Part shown: in pieces, positions 16,825 to 25,824 of the stretch
How the letters are laid out: the number at the start of each line of letters is the position of its first letter
Numbering within the stretch: position 1 is the stretch's first letter
Assembly (NCBI RefSeq): GCF_006538365.1
Contig: NZ_BJKN01000001.1
Location: 1-64,000, forward strand
From: Moorella sp. E308F
GTDB taxonomy: Bacteria > Bacillota > DSM-521 > Neomoorellales > Neomoorellaceae
Direction: 5' to 3'
Length of the DNA: 64,000 nucleotides
Translations under genes and position numbers: made by a program
The notes under the pieces: model-generated
The model's input: only the letters and a program-made list of their open reading frames with translations
Databases searched by the model: none
What the model was told of the DNA's origin: nothing

Positions 16825-17448
16825 CTACACTCTAACCTTTGTCAAGGACCACCTATTCTCCCACATGGGCCACAATGCCTCCGCCGCCTCCACCAGCACA
16901 GCATCGAACTGGATGGCTTTGTTGGCAACAACTTCTTCCCAGCAGTGGTGCCAGGTAAGGGCCGGGCGGTAAGGCCTTTCTGAGGTCATGGCATCAATGG
17001 CATCGCATAAGGCAATAATCCGTGAGCCTAAAGGGATGGCCTCGCCTTTTAAACCAGCCGGGTAACCCTTACCGTCCCAGCGTTCGTGATGGTAAAGGAC
17101 CAATCGAGCTATCGAGCTCAATCGCCGCGATTTGTTCAAGATTTTATAGCCTATCTCGGGATGGCGCTTGATCATTGCCCATTCGTGAGGTAAAAGGCGG
17201 CCCGGTTTGCGCAAAATCTGGTCCGGGACGCCAATTTTCCCGATATCATGCAAATGGGCAGCCATATGTATATTCTCGAGTTCTGCGCCCTTAATCCCAA
17301 CTCTCCTGGCTAGGTCAAAGGCCATATCAGCCACGCGTTGCGAATGGTCTTCACTATAATGATCCCTGGCTTCCAGGGCAGCCGTTAAACATTCAATAAT
17401 GTCATGGTAGACCCCATGCAGGGTATGCCCGCATATCCAGGAAAGCAT
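16825..17448 (-). CDS. HD-GYP domain phosphodiesterase
   Basis: A 207-residue single-domain HD-GYP protein: metal ligands in RDHYSEDHSQRVA, the HD pair in AAHLHDIGKIGVPD, RHPEIGYKIL and YHHERWDGKGYPAGLKGE, which contains the GYP triplet. Such enzymes hydrolyse cyclic di-GMP. No sensory domain is present, so it is probably a free-standing enzyme or partner of another sensor. Start behind GGAAGGGGA. Neighbouring DUF2325 is 29 bases upstream on the same strand. Confidence 0.88.
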   Translation of the reverse strand: MLSWICGHTLHGVYHDIIECLTAALEARDHYSEDHSQRVADMAFDLARRVGIKGAELENIHMAAHLHDIGKIGVPDQILRKPGRLLPHEWAMIKRHPEIGYKILNKSRRLSSIARLVLYHHERWDGKGYPAGLKGEAIPLGSRIIALCDAIDAMTSERPYRPALTWHHCWEEVVANKAIQFDAVLVEAAEALWPMWENRWSLTKVRV

Positions 17449-17477
17449 CCCGGTTCCCCTTCCCCGTCGCCGCTATT

Positions 17478-17768
17478 TTAGCCGTTTATAAAGCCCTTCC
17501 AGGCTTTAGCTATATAGGCCCAAGAACGCCGGGCAAAAATAGTTCTAACCCCCTTTTTCCGGGCATCCTTTTTGATCTTTGCGGCCAGCCCATGGTTGAC
17601 ATAGTCAGTAAACACCAGCACGACATCAATCTCGTGGGGCAAATCTACAGCTATATGGCCAATTTTACGCCCGCTTAAGTGTTCGATTTCAGTGAAACCC
17701 AGGCTTTTGAGGTTATCAGGGATGTTCCCCAAACGGTCACCGCCAACGATTAAAATAGACAAAGCCAT
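17478..17768 (-). CDS. DUF2325 domain protein
   Basis: A 96-residue protein of the DUF2325 family: LIVGGDRLGNIPDNLKSLG at the N-terminus, then EHLSGRKI and a central DVVLVFTDYVNHGLAAKIK. The fold is Rossmann-like. Family members are frequent near metal and feo genes in Firmicutes, but no biochemical role is established. Here it follows the feo locus on the same strand. Confidence 0.8.
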   Translation of the reverse strand: MALSILIVGGDRLGNIPDNLKSLGFTEIEHLSGRKIGHIAVDLPHEIDVVLVFTDYVNHGLAAKIKKDARKKGVRTIFARRSWAYIAKAWKGFING

Positions 17769-17893
17769 GTCCCCCTTTGTCTAAGTTGATAATTTTTCTC
17801 ATTTGTTCCTGTTAAAATAAGGGGTTAATTTCCTCAGCAGAGAAGGTTGGCAGTTCAGGCTTCCCTCCTGAGGTCCCCTTCAGACTGTAAAGG

Positions 17894-18049
17894 CTACGGG
17901 TTATATTGTCTTCCCGATCTGGCTCCTTGACCACCGTTACAAACTTGATCACAACGTGGGCAGCCTGCCCCTCTGGCAGTTTCCAACAGATGACGCGCCA
18001 GGATGGCACCTGCTATAATACCTGCTCCGGCTAAAATGGTTATCTCCAT
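17894..18049 (-). CDS. FeoB-associated small Cys-rich membrane protein
   Basis: A 51-residue reading frame: MEITILAGAGIIAGAILAR forms one membrane helix, then a short basic stretch and the cysteines GCPRCDQVCNG. One N-terminal helix followed by a Cys cluster is the layout of the FeoB-associated Cys-rich membrane proteins that follow feoB in many Firmicutes. It lies 47 bases after the feoB stop on the same strand. The overlapping 65-codon frame at 17812-18009 has no recognisable sequence and I reject it. The ribosome binding site is weak. Confidence 0.7.
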   Translation of the reverse strand: MEITILAGAGIIAGAILARHLLETARGAGCPRCDQVCNGGQGARSGRQYNP

Positions 18050-18096
18050 CGCTTTCCGTCTCTTTTAACCATGCTTAAACATTCCGGGTGCCCGTT

Positions 18097-20148
18097 TTAG
18101 CCAAGCCCGAGGAGCCTGCCTACCTGGAAGACCAGCACCGCCATCACCCAGCCCAGCAGCAAACTGTAGCCGATGGTAAAGGCAGTCCAGCCCCAGGAAT
18201 TGGTTTCCCGGCGGATGGCGCCAATGGCCGCCACGCAGGGGATGTAAATCAGGGTCATAACCATAAATGCGTACGCTGAAAGGGGCGTCCAGGATTGAGC
18301 GATGGCCGCTGTCAAGCCGTCTTCCTCTACGCCGTAGAGGACGCCCAGGGTGCCGACGACCACTTCTTTAGCCAGGATGCCAAATACCAGGGCTACCGCC
18401 GCTTCCCAGGTGCCAAAACCGGCCGGTTTAAAGACCGGCGCCAGTATAGTTCCCAATCTCCCGATCAGGCTCTCCTGGCTGGCGTATTCCACACCCAGTG
18501 GTAAGTTGGAAAGTACCCAGATAAGCACCACGACACCGACAATAACGGTACCGGCTTTACGGACAAAGGAACTGCCTCGCTCCCACATGTGAATCATCGT
18601 GCCTTTAAGTGTCGGTACCCGGTAAGGCGGCAGTTCCATGACAAAGGGAGCTGTTTCTCCTTTAAAAAGAAAGGTCTTAAAGATTTTTCCCATGATAATA
18701 GCCAACACAATACCTAAAAGGTACAGGGAAAAGATTACCCATCCCTGTTTAGCCGTAAAGAAGGCGCCGGTGAAGAGGACGTATACCGGTAAGCGGGCCG
18801 TGCAGGACATCAAAGGATTAATAAGGATAGTAATCAAGCGGTCCTGCCGGCTTTCCAGGGTTCTGGTAGCCATGATGCCCGGGACGTTGCAGCCAAAGCC
18901 GATTAAAAGCGGGACAAAGGATTTGCCGTGCAGGCCCAGGGCGTGCATCAGACGGTCCATGATATAAGCAGCGCGGGCCATATAACCGCTGTCCTCCAGG
19001 AGAGAAATGGCCAGGAAGAGCAAGAAGATGGGGGGTATAAAGACAAGCACCGAACCCAGACCGCCGATTATCCCATCAGCTATGAAGGAAGTCAGGAGTT
19101 GCGGGGCACCCAGGGCTTCCAGCCAGCCGGTAGCAAGGCCGGTTAACCCCTCAAAGGCGCTTTCCACCCAGCCAATCATGGGGTCACCCAGCTTAAAGGT
19201 AAATTGAAAGACAGCCCACATAGTCAGGAGAAAAATCGGCAACCCCAGGTATCGATTAGTTACTATGTTGTCAATCTTATCAGATAAAGTAAGCCTTTCT
19301 TCCAGGGTCTGGCGCCTGGTAACAGCCTCTTTTACCAGGCCGTTGATAAAACCATAGCGCCGATCGGCAATAATGGCTTCTACTTCTTCTCCTAAAATCT
19401 CATGCAGTTGTTTTTTGCTTTTAGTTGCCGCATCAAGGACCTGCCTGGCCCCTTCTTTTTGCAGCTCTGCCTCTAAGCGCTCATCGTCTTCTAAGAGTTT
19501 TATCGCCAGCCACCGGGGAGGGTATTTCGCTGCCAGCTTAGCGTCCTGCTTAATGATTTGTTCTAATTTATCTAGTTCGTTTTCAATTTCCCGTCCGTAG
19601 TTAACTTTTAGCGGCTGGCATATTGTCTCCTGGACCCTCTTCGCAACCGTAGCCACAAGTTCTTTTATACCCTCGTTACGTGTGGCTACGGTCGGCACCA
19701 CCGGCACTCCTAGAGCTTGCGCCAGGCGGGGGATATTGATTTCGATCTTGCGTGCCCGGGCCTCATCAACCATATTTAAGGCGACGACGACGTTGGCCCC
19801 CATCTCCAGCAATTGGGTAGTCAAGTACAAGTTGCGTTCCAGGTTGGAGGCGTCGACGACATTGATAACGGCCTCAGGTTTATCAAAGAGGATAAAATTG
19901 CGGGCGATAAGCTCGTCCTCACTGTAAGCACCAAGGCTGTAAGTCCCAGGCAAATCAACAATATTGAAAGTTTGTCCTTGATAGCTAAGCTTCCCTTCTT
20001 TTTTCTCCACCGTCACGCCTGGCCAGTTGCCAACATGCTGGCGGGCGCCAGTCAGATCATTAAAAATACTGGTCTTACCTGAATTGGGATTGCCGACCAG
20101 GGCGATAACCTTTTCCCTTTCAGGTTTAGCCATTGCTACTGCCTCCAT
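18097..20148 (-). CDS. feoB: Ferrous iron transport protein B
   Basis: A 683-residue FeoB: N-terminal G domain ([16 protein letters not shown], switch [14 protein letters not shown], then the helical GDI region to ~290) and a polytopic membrane domain with two Gate motifs (around [20 protein letters not shown] and the second near [11 protein letters not shown]). Cysteines in [16 protein letters not shown] are typical. It imports Fe(II). The ATG has AAGGAGGGG. It is downstream of two feoA genes behind a Fur box, with a small Cys-rich partner downstream. Confidence 0.93.
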   Translation of the reverse strand: MEAVAMAKPEREKVIALVGNPNSGKTSIFNDLTGARQHVGNWPGVTVEKKEGKLSYQGQTFNIVDLPGTYSLGAYSEDELIARNFILFDKPEAVINVVDASNLERNLYLTTQLLEMGANVVVALNMVDEARARKIEINIPRLAQALGVPVVPTVATRNEGIKELVATVAKRVQETICQPLKVNYGREIENELDKLEQIIKQDAKLAAKYPPRWLAIKLLEDDERLEAELQKEGARQVLDAATKSKKQLHEILGEEVEAIIADRRYGFINGLVKEAVTRRQTLEERLTLSDKIDNIVTNRYLGLPIFLLTMWAVFQFTFKLGDPMIGWVESAFEGLTGLATGWLEALGAPQLLTSFIADGIIGGLGSVLVFIPPIFLLFLAISLLEDSGYMARAAYIMDRLMHALGLHGKSFVPLLIGFGCNVPGIMATRTLESRQDRLITILINPLMSCTARLPVYVLFTGAFFTAKQGWVIFSLYLLGIVLAIIMGKIFKTFLFKGETAPFVMELPPYRVPTLKGTMIHMWERGSSFVRKAGTVIVGVVVLIWVLSNLPLGVEYASQESLIGRLGTILAPVFKPAGFGTWEAAVALVFGILAKEVVVGTLGVLYGVEEDGLTAAIAQSWTPLSAYAFMVMTLIYIPCVAAIGAIRRETNSWGWTAFTIGYSLLLGWVMAVLVFQVGRLLGLG

Positions 20149-20264
20149 GGGTTCCCCTCCTTAAAATGCCAGTTCCCAACGAAAAGTGTTAAGTATGCCT
20201 AACATCAACTTACATCATCTTGCTGACATATACTCCCTGCCTGCAAAAAGGATTACCCTTGCCC

Positions 20265-20516
20265 TTAACCTACTTCTTCTACCATAATCTTATGGGCCAT
20301 ACCTCTCCCGATTGCCAGGCGGCCGCCCCCTGAACCATTCCCTAGCGAAACAATTATGGGTCCAAAGTTATCATTGCGGATAATCTTAATGGTTGACCCG
20401 CGTACCAGGCCCAGCTCTGTTAGCCGGCGACGCAAACTTATGCCGCCAGCGACTTCTTTAATAACTGCCTCCCGGCCTGTATTTAAAAATTCCAGGGGTA
20501 ATAACCTGCTGCCCAT
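20265..20516 (-). CDS. feoA: FeoA family protein (second of two)
   Basis: An 83-residue SH3-like FeoA domain, from ATG 20516 (MGSRLLPLEFL) behind AAGAGGTG. Conserved features are LRRRLTELGLVRGSTIKI and GGGRLAIGRGMAHKIMV. FeoA binds FeoB and modulates iron uptake. Two adjacent feoA genes precede feoB here, as in several Clostridia. Confidence 0.88.
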   Translation of the reverse strand: MGSRLLPLEFLNTGREAVIKEVAGGISLRRRLTELGLVRGSTIKIIRNDNFGPIIVSLGNGSGGGRLAIGRGMAHKIMVEEVG

Positions 20517-20535
20517 AACTGAACACCTCTTAACA

Positions 20536-20790
20536 TTAATTGAGTTGCTCGACAAAAATAGCGGCTGCTTCTTTTTTGCGTAAGCTCAAATGGTAACCCT
20601 TTACTTTTACTTCTATAGGGTCGCCCAGAGGAGCTGCTCCTGCGACAGCCACTTCAGTACCAGGAACTACTCCCATGTCCAAGAGCCGGCGGCGGAGTTC
20701 GCCGGTAGCGGTAATTTTAATCACCCTGCCGCGAGAGCCCTTCCCCAGTTCGCTTAAGGCCCGTGTGCTAATGGTTTCTAAAGCCTCCAT
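20536..20790 (-). CDS. feoA: FeoA family protein (first of two)
   Basis: An 84-residue FeoA domain from ATG 20790 (MEALETISTRAL), with a strong GGAAAGGAGG site. Motifs: GSRGRVIKITATGELRRRLL, DMGVVPGTEVAV and YHLSLRKKEAAAIFV. First gene of the feo operon; spacing to the second feoA is 19 bases. Iron repression is suggested by the Fur box upstream. Confidence 0.88.
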   Translation of the reverse strand: MEALETISTRALSELGKGSRGRVIKITATGELRRRLLDMGVVPGTEVAVAGAAPLGDPIEVKVKGYHLSLRKKEAAAIFVEQLN

Positions 20791-20847
20791 GACAACAGCC
20801 TCCTTTCCTTCTTTAAGCAAATTAAGGTTGCTTAATTTTCATTAAAA

Positions 20848-20910
20848 GATAATGACATTCATTCTCATTAGGTTAATAAAAAAATACCACACAGGTAAAT
20901 AAATTGTCAA
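20848..20910 (-). promoter_or_regulatory. feo promoter with Fur box
   Basis: GATAATGACATTCATTCTC at 20848-20866 matches the 19-base Fur box GATAATGATAATCATTATC at 16 positions. Just upstream on the minus strand is TTGACA (20905-20910) with an 18-base spacer to TATTTT. The box lies at the expected transcription start, where Fur would block transcription when iron is abundant. Confidence 0.7.
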
Positions 20911-21032
20911 GCCCTCGCCCGGTAATGCCGCACACCTCCTATCTGGCGCAAATAATGTGCAATATTGACTAGCTATAACTTGGGATATAATTATGGTAAG
21001 ACGCGACTTACTTTTGTGGAGGTGTAGTAAAA

Positions 21033-21346
21033 TTGCAGGGTATGATAAAAGTATCCAGCAAAGGCCAGATTGTGTTACCTGCCAAATTAAGGAAAAAGCA
21101 TGTATAAAAAAAGGTGATATTTTAATTGTTAACCTGGTGGGCGATAAAGTTGTAATTGAACCACTTAATAAATCCAAAAAAGAAGATTGGCAGCAGATAC
21201 TTGAAGAAACAGCAGGAATATGGCCACATGTAGACTCAAAGTATGTCGAGGAACTCCGTTTAGCCGCACAAAAGAGATTGGAGAAAACGATGGATCAGTT
21301 CCATAACCGTTATGGAATTATATGCCGCGCCGCATATTACGGCTGA
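21033..21346 (+). pseudogene. AbrB/SpoVT-type antitoxin, frameshifted
   Basis: From TTG 21033 (GGAGGTG eight bases upstream) the frame reads MQGMIKVSSKGQIVLPAKLR and KKH and then stops. Deletion of one G restores the family continuation GIKKGDILIVNLVGDKVVIEP in the next frame. The C-terminal part (EDWQQILEETAGIWPHVDSKY) is a typical linker of AbrB antitoxins that pair with PIN toxins. It is followed by the remains of such a toxin. Confidence 0.65.
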
Positions 21347-21488
21347 ACAGCAAGAAAAAATGGCCCTGCTGTTCGAGGGCTTAAATGGGATAGCGGCAAC
21401 AGCATTACATCTGGACGCTGTTCTCGCCACAAAGAATAAAAAGCATTTTGATTTTATCCCTGGAATTGTTGTTGACTGTCCTTATTAA
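21312..21488 (+). pseudogene. PIN-domain toxin with large internal deletion
   Basis: The frame contains VMELYAAPHITAEQQEKMAL (middle of a PIN toxin) joined to AVLATKNKKHFDFIPGIVVD (the C-terminal end), while the first acidic Asp region and the central catalytic part are missing. It overlaps the antitoxin remnant. Together they are a dead AbrB-VapC-type module. Confidence 0.65.
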
Positions 21489-21491
21489 AAC

Positions 21492-21542
21492 CGCAGCCTA
21501 AGAGCACCAGCGGCCCTTCCCTGGTGGTAATGATTAAAGACT
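21492..21542 (-). repeat. 51-base remnant of a second MBL-fold hydrolase gene
   Basis: Matches 10119-10169 with 4 mismatches; that segment codes for LIITTREGPLVLLGCA of the MBL hydrolase. Here it lies between two toxin-antitoxin modules and has a stop in frame. The mismatches are mostly at third positions, so it comes from a diverged paralogue rather than a recent copy. Confidence 0.65.
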
Positions 21543-21584
21543 AATCACCGGAGAAGACCCTTCCAGAGATCTTCTGTTTTCGAG

Positions 21585-21995
21585 CTACACCTGCGACGAC
21601 GAGAGGGAGGCGGGGGTAAGCACTTCTAGCCCGGGTACCCGTTTGAAATGTTCTACGTTTAATGTAAACAGGGGCAGGTTGCGCGCCAGACAGATGCCGG
21701 CAATGAGGGTATCAGGCACCCCAATTACCTCCCCGCCAGACCGCAATCTATTTTCGATCATAGCCGCTGCCATGGCTGCCTGGCCATCAAAGGGCAAGAT
21801 GGTAACCTGCTGAAAAAATTTAGCCAGCAGCCTTTCCCTTTTACTGTTGGCAGCAAGACCTACCTGGAGTTCAAAAACTGTTATAGCTGTTATGGTAAGC
21901 GTACCATTTCTTAAAGCATGCTCGACATAATCAACTTCCGGCTGGTGACCCTTCAAAAAGCCAATAATTATCGAAGTATCGGTTACGACTCCCAC
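21585..21995 (-). CDS. vapC: VapC-type PIN-domain toxin
   Basis: A 136-residue PIN-domain ribonuclease: acidic residues in VVTDTSIIIGFLKG, a Glu in TAITVFELQVGL and an Asp in GVPDTLIAGICLARNLPLFT complete the metal site. C-terminus NVEHFKRVPGLEVL is typical. It cleaves RNA when not neutralised by the antitoxin. It overlaps vapB by 13 bases, giving translational coupling. Seems intact. Confidence 0.88.
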   Translation of the reverse strand: MGVVTDTSIIIGFLKGHQPEVDYVEHALRNGTLTITAITVFELQVGLAANSKRERLLAKFFQQVTILPFDGQAAMAAAMIENRLRSGGEVIGVPDTLIAGICLARNLPLFTLNVEHFKRVPGLEVLTPASLSSSQV

Positions 21996-22225
21996 CGCGA
22001 CCAGAACTCCTTCACCCTGGCTGCATATTTTGGGCCTTCTTCTTCGCTTAAACTACCGGCAAGTTTTAGAATCTCGTTAATCTCTTTTTCCCGGTTCTCC
22101 GCCCTTGCTAAATATTCCTCAAGGGCTTCATTTACTATTTCTGAATAACCCCGTAAACCTCGCCTGGCCGCCAGGGCCATAAGTTTAGCCCGGGTTTCAT
22201 TGCTGATTTCAATGGTAGTGCGCAT
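21983..22225 (-). CDS. vapB: VapB-type ribbon-helix-helix antitoxin
   Basis: An 80-residue protein: residues 1-40 form a ribbon-helix-helix (MRTTIEISNETRAKLMALAA, then YSEIVNEALEEYLA), and the acidic C-terminus with EEEGPKYAARVKEFW would wrap the toxin. It probably represses its own promoter through the inverted repeat at 22247-22275. Confidence 0.85.
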   Translation of the reverse strand: MRTTIEISNETRAKLMALAARRGLRGYSEIVNEALEEYLARAENREKEINEILKLAGSLSEEEGPKYAARVKEFWSRWES

Positions 22226-22246
22226 GTTTAATCACCTCATATAAGT

Positions 22247-22275
22247 ATTCTAGTATGCAAATACTTACATGTCAA
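22247..22275 (-). promoter_or_regulatory. vapBC promoter and probable operator
   Basis: TTGACA-N17-TAGAAT on the minus strand. The inverted repeat AAGTATTTGCATACTAGAAT plus ACTT overlaps spacer and -10 box, a usual position for antitoxin autorepression. It overlaps the last codons of the ABC ATPase gene reading in the same direction. Confidence 0.65.
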
Positions 22276-23339
22276 TAATGCGGGAAAACATTAATGGCGG
22301 CCGGCGGGATAGTGCAGTAAACTGTGCTGCCCGGCGACAGGGAACAACCTTTATCTTCCCTGGCAACAACCAGTGCGACAAGCCTTTCGCCGGCATCGAT
22401 TATTACCCTGGTCAGTAAGCCCCGTGGGTAAACCGCGAGCACCTTTCCCGGCAGGCAGTTCCCGGGCCGCGGCAAACTGCTCACCAGGATATGTTCCGGC
22501 CTGACGGAAAAACCCGCCCGGCCGGTTAATTGCGTCTCTACCTGCAGCAGCGCCCCTCCAAGGGTGACGTATTTCCGGCCGCCGCGCAGGATAATATCGC
22601 TATAATAAATATTTTCCACCCCGACAAAGCGGGCAACCGCCGCCGTCCGCGGCCGAGTAAAAATTTCCTCCGGTGAGCCCACCTGGAGCAAACCGCCTCC
22701 CATGAGAACCCCGATGCGGTCGCCCAGGTATAAGGCTTCTTCAAAATCGTGGGTTACATGAACAATCAGGGTACCGGTAAACCGGTGCAGGCGCTTTAGC
22801 TCCTGCTGAAGCGTCTCCTTTGTACAGGGGTCCAGGGCTGATAGGGGTTCATCCAGTAAAAGGACCCGGGGCTTCATTATTAAAGCCCGGGCCAGGGCCA
22901 CCCGCTGCTGCTCGCCGCCGCTTAAAGTATATGGAAGACGCCGGAGAAGGTGGGCGATACCAAGCAGGGACGCCACGGCTTCTAATTCCCTTTTTATCTC
23001 GCCCGGAGGTAATTTTTTGTTTTTGAGCCCGAAGACAATATTTTCCCTGACGTTTATATGGGGGAATAAGGCATAATCCTGGTAAACAAAACCAAAGCGC
23101 CTCTTTTCCGGCGGCCAGGCGGTTATATTTTCTTCCCCCAGCCATATCTCGCCGGCATCCGGCGCGTGCATGCCGGCAATAACCTCCAGGAGAACGGTTT
23201 TGCCGGCACCCGTCGGCCCCAGGATAACGAAGTATTCTTCCGGAAAGACTTCTAGAGATATATCCCGGAGTTGAAACTCGCCTATCTTTTTAGTTATCCG
23301 GAATAGCCGCAGCGAACGCCCAGACAATCGTTCTTTCAC
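22272..23339 (-). CDS. modC: Molybdate/tungstate ABC transporter ATP-binding protein
   Basis: A 355-residue ATPase: Walker A GPTGAGKT, signature LSGGEQQRVALARA, Walker B LLLDEPLSALD, switch His in VTHDFEEA, and a C-terminal regulatory TOBE region (residues ~285-350, SVRPEHILVSS). This layout is that of ModC/WtpC. It energises oxyanion import. The start overlaps the permease stop by four bases. Last gene of the operon controlled by the riboswitch at 25825-25938. Molybdate versus tungstate cannot be separated by eye. Confidence 0.85.
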   Translation of the reverse strand: MKERLSGRSLRLFRITKKIGEFQLRDISLEVFPEEYFVILGPTGAGKTVLLEVIAGMHAPDAGEIWLGEENITAWPPEKRRFGFVYQDYALFPHINVRENIVFGLKNKKLPPGEIKRELEAVASLLGIAHLLRRLPYTLSGGEQQRVALARALIMKPRVLLLDEPLSALDPCTKETLQQELKRLHRFTGTLIVHVTHDFEEALYLGDRIGVLMGGGLLQVGSPEEIFTRPRTAAVARFVGVENIYYSDIILRGGRKYVTLGGALLQVETQLTGRAGFSVRPEHILVSSLPRPGNCLPGKVLAVYPRGLLTRVIIDAGERLVALVVAREDKGCSLSPGSTVYCTIPPAAINVFPHY

Positions 23340-24133
23340 AGGCCCGGCACCCGCTCGTACAGCTTTACTCCTGCCCGTTCAAAAACGGCCAGGGAAATCA
23401 CGGCGATCAGGATCAGGATGGCAGCCGAAGCCATCAGGGCCTCCATGTCGCCGGTAGCCATATTTAAGTAAAGGGAGATGGGCAGGGTTTCCGTTTTAAA
23501 CCTGGTGGCGCCGGCCAGCATAAGCACCGCCCCAAATTCCCCCAGGGCTTTACCCCAGGTAAGAACCAGGCCGGCAAGGATATTATTACGTATTAACGGT
23601 AACGTCACCTTCAGAAAAGCCCGGGACGGGGTACAGCCCAGGGTCCTGGCCACATATTCCAGGCGGATATCCACGGCCTCGATAGCAGCCTTTAGAACGG
23701 TAATCAGGGAAGGAAGATTGACGAAAAATTGGGCCAGGATAATCCCGGGTACGGTAAACACAAAACGTAAACCCATCCTGGTTAGGATTTCGCCAAAGGT
23801 CGTAGTGCCAAAAAGCAGGAGCAGGCAAACGCCGGAGACAACTGGCGGCAGGGTTAAAGGGATTCTTAAAAGATTGGCTGCTATACCCTGGCCCGGCAGG
23901 TTGTAGCGGGCCAGGGTATAGGCCACCGGCATAGCTACCAGCAGGCAGGCGGTTGTTGAAACTATAGATGTTATCAGGCTGAGCCTGATGGCGAAGACCA
24001 GTTCCGGCGCCTTCAGAGAGGCAGGAATGTAAGGAATACCCCTTATCAGCACAGTACTTACGGCTGCTAAAATAAAGAGCACTACCATTGAAGTTATCAA
24101 CACGTTAACCATTTTAAAAAGTTTTGCCCCCAA
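23336..24133 (-). CDS. modB: Molybdate/tungstate ABC transporter permease
   Basis: A 265-residue permease with six helices and the EAA loop (LPLIRNNILAGLVLTWGKAL, then GEFGAVLMLAG) that contacts the ATPase. Sequence resembles ModB/WtpB. It couples to modC (4-base overlap) and follows the binding protein by 19 bases. Confidence 0.87.
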   Translation of the reverse strand: MGAKLFKMVNVLITSMVVLFILAAVSTVLIRGIPYIPASLKAPELVFAIRLSLITSIVSTTACLLVAMPVAYTLARYNLPGQGIAANLLRIPLTLPPVVSGVCLLLLFGTTTFGEILTRMGLRFVFTVPGIILAQFFVNLPSLITVLKAAIEAVDIRLEYVARTLGCTPSRAFLKVTLPLIRNNILAGLVLTWGKALGEFGAVLMLAGATRFKTETLPISLYLNMATGDMEALMASAAILILIAVISLAVFERAGVKLYERVPGL

Positions 24134-24152
24134 GGTTTTCCCCCCTGAAACC

Positions 24153-24968
24153 TCACGGGTTAACCGGCTTGTAACCCCATTTTTGCCAAATCTGGTAGGC
24201 CGGTGGTGAAGTTATAAATTCGGCCAGCTGTTGGGCCAGCTCCTTGTCTTCAGAACAATTCAGCACTGCCACAGGTACTGTTTTGACGTAATCCTTTAGT
24301 TCGGGTACTGGCACCAGATCGAGCCTGTCTTTTGCCCCCTGGTAATTTTCCTCCCAGATGACGGCGGCGTCGGCTTGTTTGGTGCTTAAATATACCACCA
24401 GTTCGTTTACCGTCGGCGTCCTGACCACCACATTTTTATTGACTGCCTCCAGAAGGCCGTGCTTTTGCAAGAGCTGGTCGGCCAGCTTGCCGATAGGATT
24501 GGCCTGGGGATCACCCAGGGCTACTTTCACTCCCGGCCGCCCCAGATCGGCTAATTTGTGGATGCCGGCAGGGTTGCCCTTCGGTACCGCCAGCACCGGG
24601 ATGTGATAAACAACATTCTTTTCCCATGCTACCAGGTTTTTCTCTTTAATAGGCTTTAATTCCGCTATATCCCCCGGCAGGTAGACGTCTCCCTGCCCGG
24701 TTAACAGGATCTGGTTGTTGAGCTGGGCCGCGCCGCCAAAGGTATAGGTAACCTTTATCCCTGCTTTGGCTTGAAAGGCGGCACCAATTTCCTCGACCGG
24801 GTTTTTGAGGCCGGCGCCGCTATAGACTAAAAGGGAGCGCCCGGCAGCGTTGTCCGCCTCCTTATTATTACCTCCCAGCTGGCTTTGGCTTTTACCGCAG
24901 CCGGCCAGCACCAGCAACCCAAATAATAGTAAGCCCAATAATAATGTTACAGATTTTGCAAGCCTCAC
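24153..24968 (-). CDS. modA: Molybdate/tungstate-binding lipoprotein
   Basis: A 271-residue extracellular binding protein of the ModA/WtpA type. I place the start at GTG 24968 (MRLAKSVTLLLGLLLFG), eight bases after GGAGGAGG; the signal ends in a lipobox LAGC. Conserved parts are LLVYSGAGLKNPVEEIG, FGGAAQLNNQI, and VALGDPQANPIGKLA. It captures the oxyanion for import. DUF364 lies upstream, 26 bases away. Confidence 0.87.
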   Translation of the reverse strand: MRLAKSVTLLLGLLLFGLLVLAGCGKSQSQLGGNNKEADNAAGRSLLVYSGAGLKNPVEEIGAAFQAKAGIKVTYTFGGAAQLNNQILLTGQGDVYLPGDIAELKPIKEKNLVAWEKNVVYHIPVLAVPKGNPAGIHKLADLGRPGVKVALGDPQANPIGKLADQLLQKHGLLEAVNKNVVVRTPTVNELVVYLSTKQADAAVIWEENYQGAKDRLDLVPVPELKDYVKTVPVAVLNCSEDKELAQQLAEFITSPPAYQIWQKWGYKPVNP

Positions 24969-24994
24969 TGTTGTTTCCTCCTCCATTCCAACAA

Positions 24995-25723
24995 TCAATG
25001 CCCAAAAGAACAATACTGCTCGTAACCGGCCAGGCGGGCAATACCGCTGATGGTTACCCCGTAAAAGATAACCGGTTTCCGGCCCACTATCGCTGTCAGG
25101 GTATCATTTACCGCTGTCGTACCGGTCGCCAGTACCAGGTCGCTCCATTCAATAATTTCCTCTGTATACCGGGCGTCTTCTATCATAACCCCGTTTTTGC
25201 GCTGACCGACATTATCCGGGTCCAGGTCGGTTACCCGGATGGGAAAATGACCGGCCAGGCTGGCCACCATGGCCGGCTGCAGGCCGATAAAAGCAATCCG
25301 GGGGTTGCCGAAACGCTCCCGGACATATTCTACCAGGCGGGCAGCACACAGCCCCGGTTCTTGATCACGGCAGTGGATGGTCTTGTCTACCAGCTTGAAA
25401 TGCCGCATCACGGCGTTCAGGGTGGCTATAAATATGGCCCGTTCGTAGTTGTTACGCAGTGGTAGGGAAAGGACATCCTTCAGGGTGCCCTGGTAATTCC
25501 CCGGCATATCGGTATATGCCTGCCCCACCGCGCCAGCAAAGGTGGCCTGGAGCATCACTTCTTTACCTTTCAAGAGAGGGAAGTCCTGGCGTTCCGGCCG
25601 GCCGATGGCTTCTTCAGGCGTGAGGGGTCGGGCGCTGACCACCTGGATTTCTTCCTCACCGCTCAGGTGCCTGTCTTTTACCAGCCTGTAAAATTTTTCT
25701 CTGATGCCTTCTAAGAAATGCAT
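24995..25723 (-). CDS. DUF364 family protein (putative heavy-metal chelation)
   Basis: A 242-residue protein with an N-terminal DUF4213-like part and a C-terminal DUF364 Rossmann-like part: IAFIGLQPAMVASLAG, VTDLDPDNVGQ and DLVLATGTTAVNDTL. The family is annotated as putative heavy-metal chelation and commonly lies with molybdate/tungstate or iron transporters. First gene of this operon behind the riboswitch, so a role in Mo/W sensing or storage is inferred. Confidence 0.83.
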   Translation of the reverse strand: MHFLEGIREKFYRLVKDRHLSGEEEIQVVSARPLTPEEAIGRPERQDFPLLKGKEVMLQATFAGAVGQAYTDMPGNYQGTLKDVLSLPLRNNYERAIFIATLNAVMRHFKLVDKTIHCRDQEPGLCAARLVEYVRERFGNPRIAFIGLQPAMVASLAGHFPIRVTDLDPDNVGQRKNGVMIEDARYTEEIIEWSDLVLATGTTAVNDTLTAIVGRKPVIFYGVTISGIARLAGYEQYCSFGH

Positions 25724-25762
25724 CGAAGCTATCTCCTTTCCTGTTAATCAGCAATAAATTAA

Positions 25763-25792
25763 AAACCCCGTCTCCACGGCGGAGCGGGGTTT
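25763..25792 (-). terminator. Riboswitch expression-platform terminator
   Basis: AAACCCCG pairs with CGGGGTTT around a G/C-rich loop, followed on the minus strand by TTTTTAATTT. It sits between the aptamer and the DUF364 start, 40 bases upstream of the gene. Confidence 0.85.
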
Positions 25793-25824
25793 AACTTAAA
25801 AAGCGAGAGCTCTCTTATAGCCAA

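Noticed and set aside
17812-18009. 65-codon minus-strand frame downstream of feoB
   Set aside because: No recognisable sequence; the shorter frame at 17894-18049 has a membrane helix plus CxxCxxxC and correct position, so it is the real gene.
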